Below are positions 1-11,355 of a stretch of DNA of 64,000 bases, in pieces. The notes under the pieces are model-generated. The model was not told the DNA's origin. It saw only the letters and a program-made list of their open reading frames with translations, and searched no databases. The stretch is taken from assembly GCF_032884065.1 (NCBI RefSeq), contig NW_027062649.1, positions 2,277,355-2,341,354 on the forward strand, given 5' to 3'. Each line of letters starts with the position of its first letter. Position 1 is the stretch's first letter. This stretch comes from Artemia franciscana (lineage: Eukaryota; Arthropoda; Branchiopoda; Anostraca; Artemiidae). A program made the translations under genes and the position numbers.

Positions 1-13
1 GTGGCAACCCTGG
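1..13. repeat. End of a short inverted-repeat element (cut by window edge)
   Basis: The first 13 bases, gtggcaaccctgg, match the right terminus of the complete element at 29589-29760, which ends in gggtggcaaccctgg. Only the terminus is visible, so the copy is assigned by this match alone. Confidence 0.45.
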
Positions 14-1186
14 ACATGATTAAAAATACGATTTCGTCACCGTTATGCCTCAGATCTCAGAAGTCTGAAAACATCAGACTCGGCGATCAGGCATGTGAGC
101 GATGACTAGGTCATTGAAAAGTTGAGCCCTGTCTTCTTCTGCAAAGATGACCACATGACGTATAAATTGGTAACCAGTCAGGGTACATCCGACTTTTGGG
201 TAATGGTTTAGGTCCCAACCCATCAAGGCATGGATGGTTTACTTATTGATATATAATAAAACTTCACCTGAAAACACCAAAAGAAGATGCGGCGTAAACT
301 TCGCATTTGAGGTTGATGACCCATAGCTATTTTTTTTACAGTTTACTGAACCGGTTGAAAGATAGTCGAGATGACTTGCAACATAAGAAACTTGCAACAT
401 AAGAAACTGAATCTACCAGTTTCTACTCCTTTCAAAACAGTTTTTCTATCAACCAAAAAAGACGTAGCAAAAAAAGAGATAATAGGCAAGTGCCGAGGCG
501 GACGATGTGATCCCGTTCAAAGAAGTCCTCTTTATGTTAGTACATGCAGGTGGATCCCAGCCTTCTACAGGGACTGAAAAACTTTCTCCGTAGAGGGGGC
601 GGGGTGAATTTTACTATAAGTATTTTTTTAGTTCCTCTCCAACCCCTCCCCTCAGTGGGCAAATACATATATAAAATGTTTCCAAATATTTATTGGCGAC
701 AACACCTATGTTCCAGCGAGAAGTGCTTCGAACCCTCTGTAGACCTAGGGAACACTTGAATCGAAGGGAGAGATAGTAATGAATCCCCAATCTTGTGAAC
801 AATACCTGCATAAGAGGGAGGGGGAGTAATTCAAACAATCCAAAACGTTTGAACTGTATACTCCACACAATCGTTGTACATTCTCAAGTTGTTCAGTCTG
901 TGTGTTAATATTTTACTTTTTATGATTAAAGAGGGATAGCTTACACCATAATATCAGTTTACCCCTTTTCCCCTCCGAAAACGTAAAACTAAAAATATTT
1001 AATCATTTAATTACCAAAATTATACATAAAACTGTGTGACGTTTCCATTAGCTGAAGATCTGGTATTAAGATTTTAAGGAATCGCGGGACAATTAAATCG
1101 CTCTCCGTCACGGACAGAGAACTAACAAGCATTTTATTTACTTAAATCGAATGGGTCAATGAGAAGTTACAGATTTCTTCAATTAC
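14..1186. other. Intron sequence downstream of SAM synthetase exon 3
   Basis: Transcribed on the minus strand as the intron after exon 3; no further SAM synthetase exon was recognised here. It holds a 49-codon minus-strand open frame at 74-223 that reads like protein (acidic and aliphatic residues, ending MPDRRV then stop) but matches no family I know. It has no convincing splice acceptor and may be a transposon remnant. The rest is A+T-rich with short C- and G-runs and nothing recognisable. Confidence 0.4.
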
Positions 1187-1422
1187 CTGATCCCCTGCGC
1201 CGACATTATCTTCATCTTTTTCTAAGTGCACACCACTAGCAATTTCCGGTGATTGTTGTTCAATAGCAACTAAAACGCTGCAAGTCTTGTAGTCAAATCC
1301 TTTGGAGGAATCGTCAAAACCGATTTGTTTAACTGTTTCGCGGACGATCTTCTGGTAGTCAACAACTGCGTTGGATGTGATTTCGCCGCAAAGCATTACC
1401 ATGCCTGTTTTAGTCACGGTTT
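1187..1422 (-). CDS. Sam-S: S-adenosylmethionine synthetase, exon 3
   Basis: This exon encodes residues 59-137 of methionine adenosyltransferase, which makes S-adenosylmethionine from methionine and ATP in the cytosol. Visible family blocks are [56 protein letters not shown] and [16 protein letters not shown]. The last block is the start of the GAGDQG signature. The acceptor is ttctgtgttacag and the donor is CAG|gtaatt, so the intron falls between Q and G of the signature. The exon is 236 nt; its first two bases complete a Glu codon split with exon 2, and it ends in phase 0. The open frame runs past both splice sites, but that extra sequence is intronic. Identification is near certain from family knowledge. 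The remaining two thirds of the enzyme lie beyond position 1. Confidence 0.96.
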
Positions 1423-4400
1423 CTGTAACACAGAACTGAAGTTTAAAAAGCAAGTTTAAAAACAAACAAAAAAGCAAGAAAAACGAAGAACATGTTTCTG
1501 TGATCCTTCTAGGAAAACTACAAATATAAAACAGTTCGTGGTAACGAACTGTAGTAAGGAACGACCCGGCTCAATAGTAACCGGAACTAAAAAACAGAAC
1601 TTTATATCAATAGGTACATCAAAAAATTCGTATTTTTATGCTGATTTTAAATATATAAGCTTCATCAAGTTCAGTTTAACCCATCAAGAGTTAGGAGCCT
1701 GACAAAATTTGCCTTATTTTAGAAAATAGGGGGGAAACACCCCCTAAAAGTCATGGAATCTTAACGAAAATCACACCATCAGATTCAGCATACCAAAGAG
1801 CCTAAATGTAAAAGTTTCAAGCTCTTATTTACAAAAATGAGGAATTCTGTATTTTTTGCCGTAAGACAGATCACGGATGCATATTTATTTATTTTGTCGT
1901 TACTTCTTTCCGTTGAGGAGGACTGTCACCTCCTCAACGTCCCGCTCTTTACGCTCAAGTTTTTTGTTTTTTTTTAAAGTAGAACTGTGACAAAGAGTCA
2001 AAATTTTTTATTGTTTTAAAAAGTAGAGTTGTGAATAAAAGTCAAACTTCAGCGTAAAGAGCGGGGCGTTGAGGAGGGGACAGCCACTTTCATATACTGA
2101 ATAATTTCTGTTCGTTTTGTTTTAATGTCGCTCCTTACTTTCAGTTGAATAAAACCGTTTTCTTTATTTTATTTTAGAAAAGACCACTAAGCTTCATTCA
2201 AAGCAAGGAGGACTAACCGGTTCACCAAAAATTGGAATCTACAGTAAATTTCCCAATTTAATAGAAAATATTTGAAACACCTATCAATACAAGTTTGTAG
2301 GAGACTGCAACTCCCAGCCAACCATTATCTTCAGCTCTGAAAACACTCGCATAACATTATACAGCGAGCACCTAAAACCTAAAATCAAGCCAATATTTCT
2401 CACTATGCATACAGGTCAGAACGTTAACTAAAACTGCTACAAATTTTATGCGGCTAAGTTTCAAAATGATTTGGTATTTCAGGAAATATGGATAAATTAA
2501 ATAAAAAACGCTCGCCATGAAACTTTAAGAGGCTGTTGAGCAGTCACACGAATGTTTTAGGTCTAAGTCCATCCCCCTAGGCGCTCTTAATACTTTAATG
2601 CTGACTGAAATTCGAGACCCCTGAACGCAAATACTTGACAGTTCATTGCGATCACATTATTCACACTTTCTAGATATTAATTATCCAATAATACTCGATA
2701 GGTTAGTTAAAATACCTTTATGGATTGCGCCCCACAGGTAGGTTAATTCACATTTCCTTAATTGACACGAGTAAGTTAATATTCTTAACCCTATGTTTCA
2801 AACACTTTTAAATTTAGAACTGCAATCTCTATTTTACATGTGGGGAAAACTTTTCACCTGGTAAATAACGGGACAGGAAAATTTTCAAATACTTTAAAAA
2901 TTAAATATACGATTTTTATTAATACGAGAGGGATAATTCTCAAGGGGTAATTTTCACAAAAAGGGAGTTTTTTACATTGGGAAATTTTACGGACGGGATG
3001 AATTAATTTCCCGTGAATTGCCTTCCTTTTTGTGATCACAGAAACACGTGACAGGTCCTGAATAAAAATAAATGTTTATCCCCAATCTAACAAAAAATCA
3101 CTTAAGATCACCTTACTAAAAATCCTAGCCCCTATGGCATAGATGGTATAAAGATTAGAAACCTGAATTGGAGGGAAAGCTATCCAGAGGGGGTAGAGGC
3201 CTCTCTCCAATGTTTTTCAACTCGTAAAAACGCAACAAAATTATACAAACAATTTTTTTAAGCATTAGTAAAATTTTTGTACCACCACACCCCAAATAAA
3301 ATACTGGGTACGGCTCTGCCAGGAGGTCATAGGCCAGATATACAGAGAAAAATCGACATTACACCATCGACATTACACGTAGAGGGATAAAAAAACGGCA
3401 AAAGAGGAGGATGAAATCTCTTTCTTTGTAAATAAATATTTCCCGAGTTACAGCTCTGGCAGGTCTGCCCGGTTTAGTTTCAAGGCTGAGAGATAGAGTT
3501 TAACTTTCAAGGACCCTTTTTAGCGTGGGAGGGGGAGTAGGTCGACTTCTTCGAATGCTACATTGGGAAGGAGGCAAACAGTTCTTCTATGACCCTCACT
3601 AAATAATCTACGTTACACTTGTCGTACGACAAATTTCGCTGCTAAAGCACTTTTTCTTTTTTTTTGAACAAGAAAAGAAACCAAGTGAACATAAAACTAA
3701 CCCCCTTTTTTGATCTGACACTCCCGCATCTAATTACTATTTTGGACGAATCTTTTCGCATAAAGGCCTATACTTTAGACAAAAAAAGTAGAAATAGAGG
3801 GGGGACATAGATTAGGGTTAACCTTCGAAACAGACTGAGATTGATGGAATTAAAATTGACAATAATTGTTTAATGTTTTTTTTTTTTTGCTTCGGGATCA
3901 TAATATTATATTGTTTTATTGTGTATGGATTATTTATGTACGTTTTTTTTTGTACACGGTTTCTACCTTCCACTTATTATTGATTAACTTGTTGTTGTTT
4001 TTTATTCTTTGTTTTTATTATTTTTTCTCTTCTATTTTTGTTATTTTTTAGTAGTAGCACACACTGTCGGTATGCTACCGACTGATCTTGTCTCTTATTT
4101 TTTTTTTATAATAAATCGCTATTACTACCAACCACAACTTTCATTTTCCCCCACGCATTGTTTATTTTGAAATATAAATTTTCAACTGTTTTGGTTCAAT
4201 CCAGGAGAGATATAACCAAATTAGAAACCCCTTCGAAATTAGAATAGAGCAGCGGACACAGATAAGTCATACCACATGGGGAGAGAAGGAGGCAGTCATG
4301 GGGAGAGAAGGAGCAGTCAGGTTGAATCGATTGGGGTGAGGGGATTTATGGTTTCTTCGTCAAGTCTTTAGACTCTTTTTTAGGGGAACAAAGAGACACG

Positions 4401-4510
4401 TTACCTCCATTCGCCTCCTATCTACGCTCCTGAACAGCCAATCTAAAAACAAACTAATGGAAAATAAGAAAATATGAAAACTTGAGACAGAAAAAAAACG
4501 GAAAACTTAC
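1423..4510. other. SAM synthetase intron 2
   Basis: A 3.1 kb intron on the minus strand. It carries a foldback-family element at 1529-2176, annotated separately. The rest is A+T-rich, with T-rich stretches near 3866-4140 and near-identical short direct copies around 4250-4320. No coding signal was seen. Confidence 0.6.
1529..2176 (+). mobile_element. Foldback repeat family A, copy 1 (internally deleted)
   Basis: It begins with the terminal hairpin cagttcgtggtaacgaactg (1532-1551), followed by agtaaggaacgacccggctc. It ends after the signature ctccttactttcagttgaat and a T-rich tail. The first ~350 bases match copy 2 (22042-23763) closely. The middle of copy 2 is missing and the inverted-repeat module around cgctctttacgct is present in degenerate form. 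No coding capacity is visible, so it is probably non-autonomous. Confidence 0.75.
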
Positions 4511-4588
4511 CACATGCAACTTTGGCATTTGGGTCTTGTTTAAGATGGGCATCTAGCACAGCGTCGCTGATCTGGTCACACATTTTAT
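4511..4588 (-). CDS. Sam-S: S-adenosylmethionine synthetase, exon 2
   Basis: A 78 nt exon too short to stand out as an ORF. Spliced to exon 1 it reads [20 protein letters not shown] then NAKVAC, the conserved block after GEGHP in methionine adenosyltransferases. The acceptor is ttatttttcag|AT and the donor is CATGTG|gtaag. The Asp codon is split G|AT with exon 1 and the Glu codon G|AA with exon 3, so all three exons join without a frameshift. It supplies the Asp and Lys of the ATP-binding GEGHPDK motif. Confidence 0.96.
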
Positions 4589-6369
4589 CTGAAAAATAAA
4601 TGAAAAATATTACAATGATGGTAACCAGAAATTCAATATAAACAAGAACGGATATAGTTCAGATATGGTCTGAATAGCTGCTCCTTACAATGGAAAAGTT
4701 CGCGGAAGAGCTTGTTCTGCTTCCACGGACGTACACAGAAACTTTTTTTCAGGGGGAGGTCACTATAAGACGTAATTACCCAGAGGTGAATAGGAGAAAT
4801 TCAGAAGCTTAGGAAATAATCTGGAGCTAGTTAATGAAATTAAAGTTTTGGAAATCATGGAGACATATAGACCAAGAAAGAGGAAAAACCATGGTTGACA
4901 GCTGGGTGACAATTTTGAGAGAACTAAAAAGATGCTGCTTTTATGGTTGAAACTGTCAAAAACGATTGCGACTTAGTTCTAAGAAAAAGGTGTAATTTTT
5001 TGGCCTAATGGTAATTTCATTTTAACCTACATGATATGAAAAAAAAAATGATTATTGCTGTAAGAAAAAGGTGTAATTTCTGGCTTAATGATAATTTAAT
5101 TTTAACCCACGTCACTAATAAAATTATCAAACGTATTTGATAATTTGAATAAGAAGTACCCGGAGGTTCAATATAATATAAGATTTCGGGTATACATCCC
5201 TTATATTCAATATGTGAGATTCAAGCTTCTCACAAACGTGTTCTGTCTCAAAGATTTTAACTACTCCTAAGTATATTGAAATTGCAGTTCTTTATCTAGG
5301 GTTAGACGATCTCGTGCGTTTTTTCAAGGGAAAAGCAATACTTACAGGGAAAGCGTGACTCATCTATTCTAAAGAATTTAAAAATCAAATCAAATCTCCT
5401 GAATAATCATTCGGTCGTCTTTCAAAACCAAACAGAATTGTCTATAAGCTTTTCAGTCAGAGAAAAACTTTTTGGGGGGGAGGGGGAATTCGTCGAAGCC
5501 GCCAAAAAGGATACTTTCGGTGATAGGACAGGTTCCGAAAAACCCCTACCCTCCTTTTAAACCTGTATTTTGCCTTGTAGAAGAAATAAATAAAAAATAA
5601 TATTGTTTTGACCTTCCTTTTCGCACTCAGTAGGTGATTAAATAATTCAGAATGAGATTTTAACCAAAAACCTTATTTAACACAACTGTATGACAATTTG
5701 TCAAAAATGAGTTAGACATGAACTACATTGTACATCCACGTCAATTCCCGAAAACTCATAGAGGGGCAAATTTGTTCGTTACATCAATACAAAAAAATTT
5801 CTAAACCCAAAGGGGCAAAATAATTTAGGTGGAAGAACTCTCCCCCGCCATTGACGCCACTGGTTATACATGTAGGCATTTTTAACAAGCGAAATCTAGC
5901 GGCAATGATCGATTTTACCTATCTTCTACCATAAGGGGCACAACATTTCAGAAAGTACAATTATCTCTGCTTTCAAGTGGATAAATCCTTTCTTAGATCT
6001 TTTCACACCTGAAAACCTCAATTTTCTAAGATTTGTTTCAGATTGTTTCAAGAATTATGAAACTATTAGGCAGCACCATATTTTCCTCATTGTTACCATA
6101 TTAAATCGTAAAAATAAATACACAGATCTAATTACTTAAATTTGACACTGCTTTCCCCCGTAAAATACAAACTTTAACGCTTTGCCACATATTTTTAGCT
6201 TATTTTGCGGATTTTTCACCTACGTTGCTTTTTTTAAATAATTGCACTCGCTAAAGTCAAAAACTGCATATGCTATTCTTTTTCATTAAAAGTTGAACTC
6301 CCGGTGTTGCCTAATTTTAAAGGCATTAATGGTTAGTTAATTAGGGAAAATTTATAATATGTACGCAGA

Positions 6370-6530
6370 ATCGTATCCAGGTTGTTTTCTAGGGCGGGGA
6401 GGGGGGTCACAAAAACTTTAAAACACGTCAAAAATTTGTTTATATTCATGTTGTTACGTCTTTACGAGTCGGACAAACATTTCGGGGAGAGGGTTCCAAC
6501 CCCTAGCTCCCTCCCCTGGATACGGCCTTG
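6370..6530. repeat. MITE family B copy (ccgtatccagg ends)
   Basis: It starts cgtatccagg and ends cctggatacgg, an inverted terminal match. The core reads gggg-rich, then aaaactttaaaacacgtcaa, then acgagtcggacaaacattt. The same core order recurs at 9855-9980, 14033-14190 and 35345-35537. No coding capacity. Confidence 0.65.
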
Positions 6531-7389
6531 TGTGTACGGATACTTGCGGAAATCTTCAAATGTAATCAAATTTGACTTTTTCAACTTTCCGTATAGCCGG
6601 CGGGCGAAATTAAGAATTATTGTTTCGTTTTAAAAAACACGGCACTCTGAAACTAAAAAACATATCCGGATTCGCACGTAAATTTCCGACGAGACTTAAA
6701 TGAAGCTGCTTCTTCGATTCTGGTCTATGGCAATTCGCCGGGAAATTCAGGACTGCAAAAATATTACCGTAATTAATCATTGCCATGGCACTTACCCGTC
6801 GGCCAGGTGCCATATAACGATCGCAAATTTCTGTTCGTTGGTGCGTCAGTCATGGTTTCGCTAGTTCGGGCACTTCCAGATAAGCTAGGACGATAAAAGT
6901 TGGCAGGCGTATCAGGGACCGGACCAAATTAAATTGGAAATAGTCGCTTCCCCGATTCGACCATCGGGGGGGGGGGGAGTGGTAGGACGGTTAGTTCGGA
7001 AAAAAGTTAAAAACTGTCTCCTTGAAAGCCTGCATAGAGAAGTCTATGTGGTCTTGGAATTCTACTCCGAAGGTCTTAGGTTCAATTCCTGACAAGGACA
7101 ATTTTTATGAGTTTTTTTTTTCATTCTGCCATTTATAGTATTAATTTTTAGTTTAATTTCAAAACTTTTTTAAAATGTCTGGCCTTGGCTAACACTTTTA
7201 CATAAAATATCAAATTGGATAAGGTTTTATGGTGATTAAATTAGAAATTTGCTGTAGTATGGACCAGCACGCGTAGGAGGTGCTAAATCAAGCGAAGGAT
7301 GAAGGATTTAAAGAGATCAAAAATTATAGAAAAAGCAATTCATCTTCAAAGGCAGAAATCCCACGTGGTGGCGCTTATCATGGTAGTCT

Positions 7390-7390
<1 letters not shown>

Positions 7391-7451
<61 letters not shown>
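7391..7451 (+). repeat. Poly(A) run, 61 bases
   Basis: An uninterrupted run of A follows non-repetitive sequence ending tggtagtctc. It could be the tail of a retroposed transcript or SINE, but no AATAAA signal precedes it and no target duplication was found. Confidence 0.9.
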
Positions 7452-7452
<1 letters not shown>

Positions 7453-9097
7453 ATCACAGCGATAACATTGCAAAATGATGGCTCTTCTGACCTCGTCACA
7501 AGTGCCGTATGAGCTCTCGGCTCTTGTTTTGTTAAACAGGCTTAAGAGAGCCATTTTTGAACAGATTTCTTATTCTTTGGGGGCCATTTTGTATTTGTAT
7601 TATTTCCGGGAAATTTTTAAAGAAACAATTGTTCTTTACAAAGTATAGAGGAACAGGGGAGCTTAAGTCCCACAAAAAAAAACGGATTATCCTGAACTTC
7701 ACGGCATTTCTAAATAAATTATCAGACTTTTTATCCTTGCCCCCCCCCCCCCCGACTGGCAGTGAGAGGGGATCCTGAATCCCCCCGTGATTTTTCTGGC
7801 ACCCACATTCCTTGTTTTTTCTGTTTTCACTTTTTTCAAAAATGAACTTGTCAATATGGTCAATTATTGGTGGATTTGTCACATAGGGGCACCCTCCCAA
7901 TATTTTGATTTGGATCCGCCCCCCCCCCCGAAATTAAGCGAATGCCTTTTTCTTGATACTCACGACACTTGGCTTTACTTTTTCTACTTTCTTTCTTATG
8001 TTACAAGCCGATTTAAAGACTAAAACTTGAAAATTGTGAATTAAAGTTCATCAAAATTAACTATTTGGGATTTAATATCCTTTTCCCTCTCAACTGGGGC
8101 TATAATAACAAATCCAACCTAATTTTCTTCTGACTGATTTCTCGTGCTTTAAGAAAAGTTGAGGAAGGATAAGGTAATTTTATTTCTGAAAATCAGTTTT
8201 CTATCGTCTAATTTTTCTTAACCAGGTCTTAAACAAGGGACGTAAGCAATAGGGAGCCTCTCCAAAACTCAATTTTATCCAAACTTACGGGCACTTCTTA
8301 TTTAAATATACAAAAAAAAATATTACCCCTCCCGAAAAAAATCCAGCTTACGTGCTTTTCTTAAGCGTTTTGTGCAATTTTAACAAAAAAAAGGAAATAT
8401 TTAACACATTAATCAATAAGGTATCAATCCCGAGAGGGTGCTGACTTCCCGCCATCTGGTGCGCATCGCGGAACGCCACGCATGTTGTACAGTTCTGTCA
8501 CAATTGGCATAGTCCCCAAAACATTTGGCCCCCCTCCACAAAATGCTTTACAGAGTTCCATCATACTTGACACGAACCATCTGGTGTACATGATTTCTGA
8601 AAGTAACCAACCCCTTGAACAATCGTGATGGTTGGTATGGATCCTTTACCTTTATTTTATGGAATCAATATTTGGAACAGTTCCAGAACAGAAAATTGAA
8701 CTGAATGTATTAATAAACCATTATAATACACATGAAAAACGGAGTATAATGTGAACAAAAGAAAAGAGGAAAAAGAGAATGACCTAAAAAACTAAACGAC
8801 ACTTCATCTTACTTAAAAACAATTAAAACATACAAAAGCAAAAGCAAAACATTCATTGTATCAAAATAGCGCTCTATGGGTGTCGACCAATACTACTATT
8901 ATAAGCTTCTATGCTTTTTATGCTTATACAATCTAATTTAAATTTACTTTCGGGTATAACGAAACTACCAAACTAAATTCATAAAGGGTTTTCCCAAGAT
9001 CCTCATAACAAGTAAAAAATTAAGATAAGAGGAAGAGGTGGGGTGGGGAACATTCGCATCCATAGTTATTAAAAGACCTATCGCATCGGAATCCCGA

Positions 9098-9098
<1 letters not shown>

Positions 9099-9151
<53 letters not shown>
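9099..9151 (+). repeat. Poly(A) run, 53 bases
   Basis: Uninterrupted A run. The apparent lysine-rich and phenylalanine-rich reading frames across it are artefacts. Confidence 0.9.
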
Positions 9152-9152
<1 letters not shown>

Positions 9153-9607
9153 ACATAAATAAAATCGTTCTCACAATTATCCGCAAAAAACATCTTTTGG
9201 TGCTCTCATCCAAAAGAGATGCTGAAATGATCCACCTTAAAAATCACGTACATGAAGTGGTGCACACCACCCATGTTGAAAATGTGGCACACAGGGTGTG
9301 ATGCGCAGTACGGAAAACAAGTGGTGCTCAAAGATTTCACTAAATGTCAGAGTGGTGTCAAGCAACTAAAAATATGGCACTAACGCTTTCTATATGAACA
9401 TTATTATTGTTTTCTCTATGCTCTTACGTTAGGTCCAAAACATCAAATAAGCAGTTTTGGTCCATTTTTAGCAAGGATTTTTGGTACTTATCGGTTATAC
9501 TGGTCAAGCAACTTATGTATATCTCACAATTAGCTTTGGTTTGGTTGCAAAATAAATTGAGATATATTTTATTTAAGTATTTAGTTTGTATTTTGGTTTG
9601 GTTTATG

Positions 9608-9763
9608 CAAAAAATTTGGGCTATATATTTGCTCATTAGGGGGGGGGGTGTTGTTAAGCATAGCATATATTTAATACAGCAATGGTTAGTTTACGCATTT
9701 AATATATGCTATGCTTTACCCCCACCCCCTGGGCTATATATAAATATCTAGCCCAAATTTACA
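9608..9763. repeat. Foldback element with nested hairpins
   Basis: Outer arms aatttgggctatatattt and the inverted tagcccaaattt enclose G9/C-rich stretches and inner arms aagcatagcatatat / atatatgctatgctt (about 9655-9676 and 9699-9717). The end sequence ctaatg..caaatatatagccca also occurs near 10675-10712 and 30472-30500, so the terminus is dispersed. Confidence 0.6.
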
Positions 9764-9854
9764 CCTAAACTATTATATATTCATCTTGTTTTGTTTCATT
9801 TCATTAGTATTAATCAAACTTCACTTCCCGAGTGTCTATTATATAACAGATAAG

Positions 9855-9980
9855 TACAGGATTTTTGGGGGGGGGGGAGAGGAGTACAAGAAAACTTTGA
9901 AAACGCATCAAAATTTTTTATATGCATTTCGGTACATTTTTACAAGTTGGACAAAAATTCCTCTCCAGGATACGAAATTG
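9855..9980. repeat. MITE family B copy (degenerate)
   Basis: It shares the core aaaactttgaaaacgcatca and acaagttggacaaaaattcc and the end ctccaggatacg with the copy at 6370-6530. The left end is poorly conserved and is reduced to tacaggattttt plus a G run. Confidence 0.5.
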
Positions 9981-10543
9981 TTTCTTTTGATCTATTCCTA
10001 GTAGCTTACTGAGAAAATCAAGAAGTCTCATAGCTTATAGATTTTATAAAATCCAGTGCATTCTATGGGAGGGGCTCGGAAGAACCACACTATTATCCCT
10101 TTTTACTTATTTCTGATATGTATGGCCTTAAGCTACTTTTATACAACATTTTAGGATGAAGGTAGCAACAAAATTAATGATAATAATAATTGTATTCTGG
10201 AACACACCCAAAGTCAACTGCTTTTCAACTTGTGAATAATAATGCTAGCCACACATACAACGTAAGCTCGTACCATCGCTATCACATGATTAAAAACGGC
10301 CTATTATCATTTCAAGAAATTCCAGTTAGCAACTTAAAATATTTATTGATAAAAACGGAGTATAAACAACTTCCCAGTAATAAAATAAAAATAGAAAAAA
10401 TAGAAAAAAATGTTGTTCAAATGCAGGATGTCTCCAAATAGAGTAAAAATGGAAATACTTGTGTATTATTCAAAACACAGTCAATAAGTGAAGTTAGATT
10501 CTTTCCTAAAAAAAAACTACAATGCAGATTCATTTTAATGAAA

Positions 10544-10547
<4 letters not shown>

Positions 10548-10639
<92 letters not shown>
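10548..10639. repeat. (AT)n microsatellite
   Basis: About 45 uninterrupted AT dinucleotides, directly abutting the inverted-repeat element that begins at 10640. Confidence 0.95.
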
Positions 10640-10641
<2 letters not shown>

Positions 10642-10914
10642 TGGTTAGGTTAGGTATTTGATATAATGCACCCCGCCCTCCCTAATGTACAAATATATAA
10701 CCCAAACTTTTGATAAAACTAATGACATAAACCAAAATATGATGAAAATATAACACTTTACTAGGAAAACTGTAAAATTACAACTTAGAATTATGTACCC
10801 AGAACGCAGAAATGTCGCTAAAAATCGGGTTAAAAGGAGGTCTTCCTTCAGCCTTCCCTGTCGCCCAAATCTTAATTTCATAATGCAATACAGTAAATAC
10901 CTAACCTAACCACC
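10640..10914. mobile_element. 275 bp MITE with perfect 20 bp terminal inverted repeats
   Basis: The left end ggtggttaggttaggtattt (10640-10659) and the right end 10895-10914 are exact reverse complements. A weaker match continues inward (atataatgca versus actgtattgc). There is no transposase, so this is a non-autonomous DNA element. The left side abuts the AT microsatellite, so a target duplication cannot be read. The termini contain two TTAGG-like units. Confidence 0.75.
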
Positions 10915-11064
10915 CCTTTATATTAAATATTTAATTAAATAAACCTGCATCGTATTTTGTTTCACAAAAAAAACAAGCTAACTATAACCAAATGCGAGAG
11001 AAAACCGGTTTTACACAGATAAAGCAAAGCAAACTTTTTGAGCATGTTCGGGATAATAGACGAG

Positions 11065-11127
11065 TACCATCCTGAGTTTTAATGTTGCTCCTTACTTTCT
11101 GTTGAAAAAACTATTATTTATTTAATT
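11065..11127 (+). repeat. 3' end fragment of foldback family A
   Basis: The sequence gagttttaatgttgctcctt, then actttctgttgaaaaaact and a tatttaatt tail, matches the right end of the family A copies. The remainder of the element is absent. Confidence 0.55.
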
Positions 11128-11274
11128 AGCTTTCAAGAACAATTAGCTTGTTAGCTGTTTAAGAGAAGCCTAAATAATTGTTCGCCTGTGAGTCTAAGAG
11201 AATTCAGTCCCAGATTTTGCATACAAGTCCAGTGGACATTGTCCGTCATGCGTCAACCCATTTATACAATCCTA

Positions 11275-11355
11275 AAAAGGGCTTATGCCAGATTTGCCTC
11301 TTACTCACTCGGACTATCTGTCTTGGCTTTTCTAGTATTAGCCGTGGCTTGACAC
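11275..11355 (+). repeat. Dispersed repeat (cttatgccag / tgtcttggct type)
   Basis: gcttatgccag, then gactatctgtcttggctttt, then agccgtggcttgac matches two segments near 36230-36295 and 36360-36440. All are non-coding. Confidence 0.5.

Noticed and set aside
7280..7465. Open frame ending in a long poly-lysine tract
   Set aside because: It is the poly(A) run read as codons; the same applies to frames over 9099-9151 and to the minus-strand frame over 18511-18554.
10640..10914. Interstitial telomere repeat
   Set aside because: Only two TTAGG-like units occur at each end, and they form part of a transposon terminal inverted repeat.
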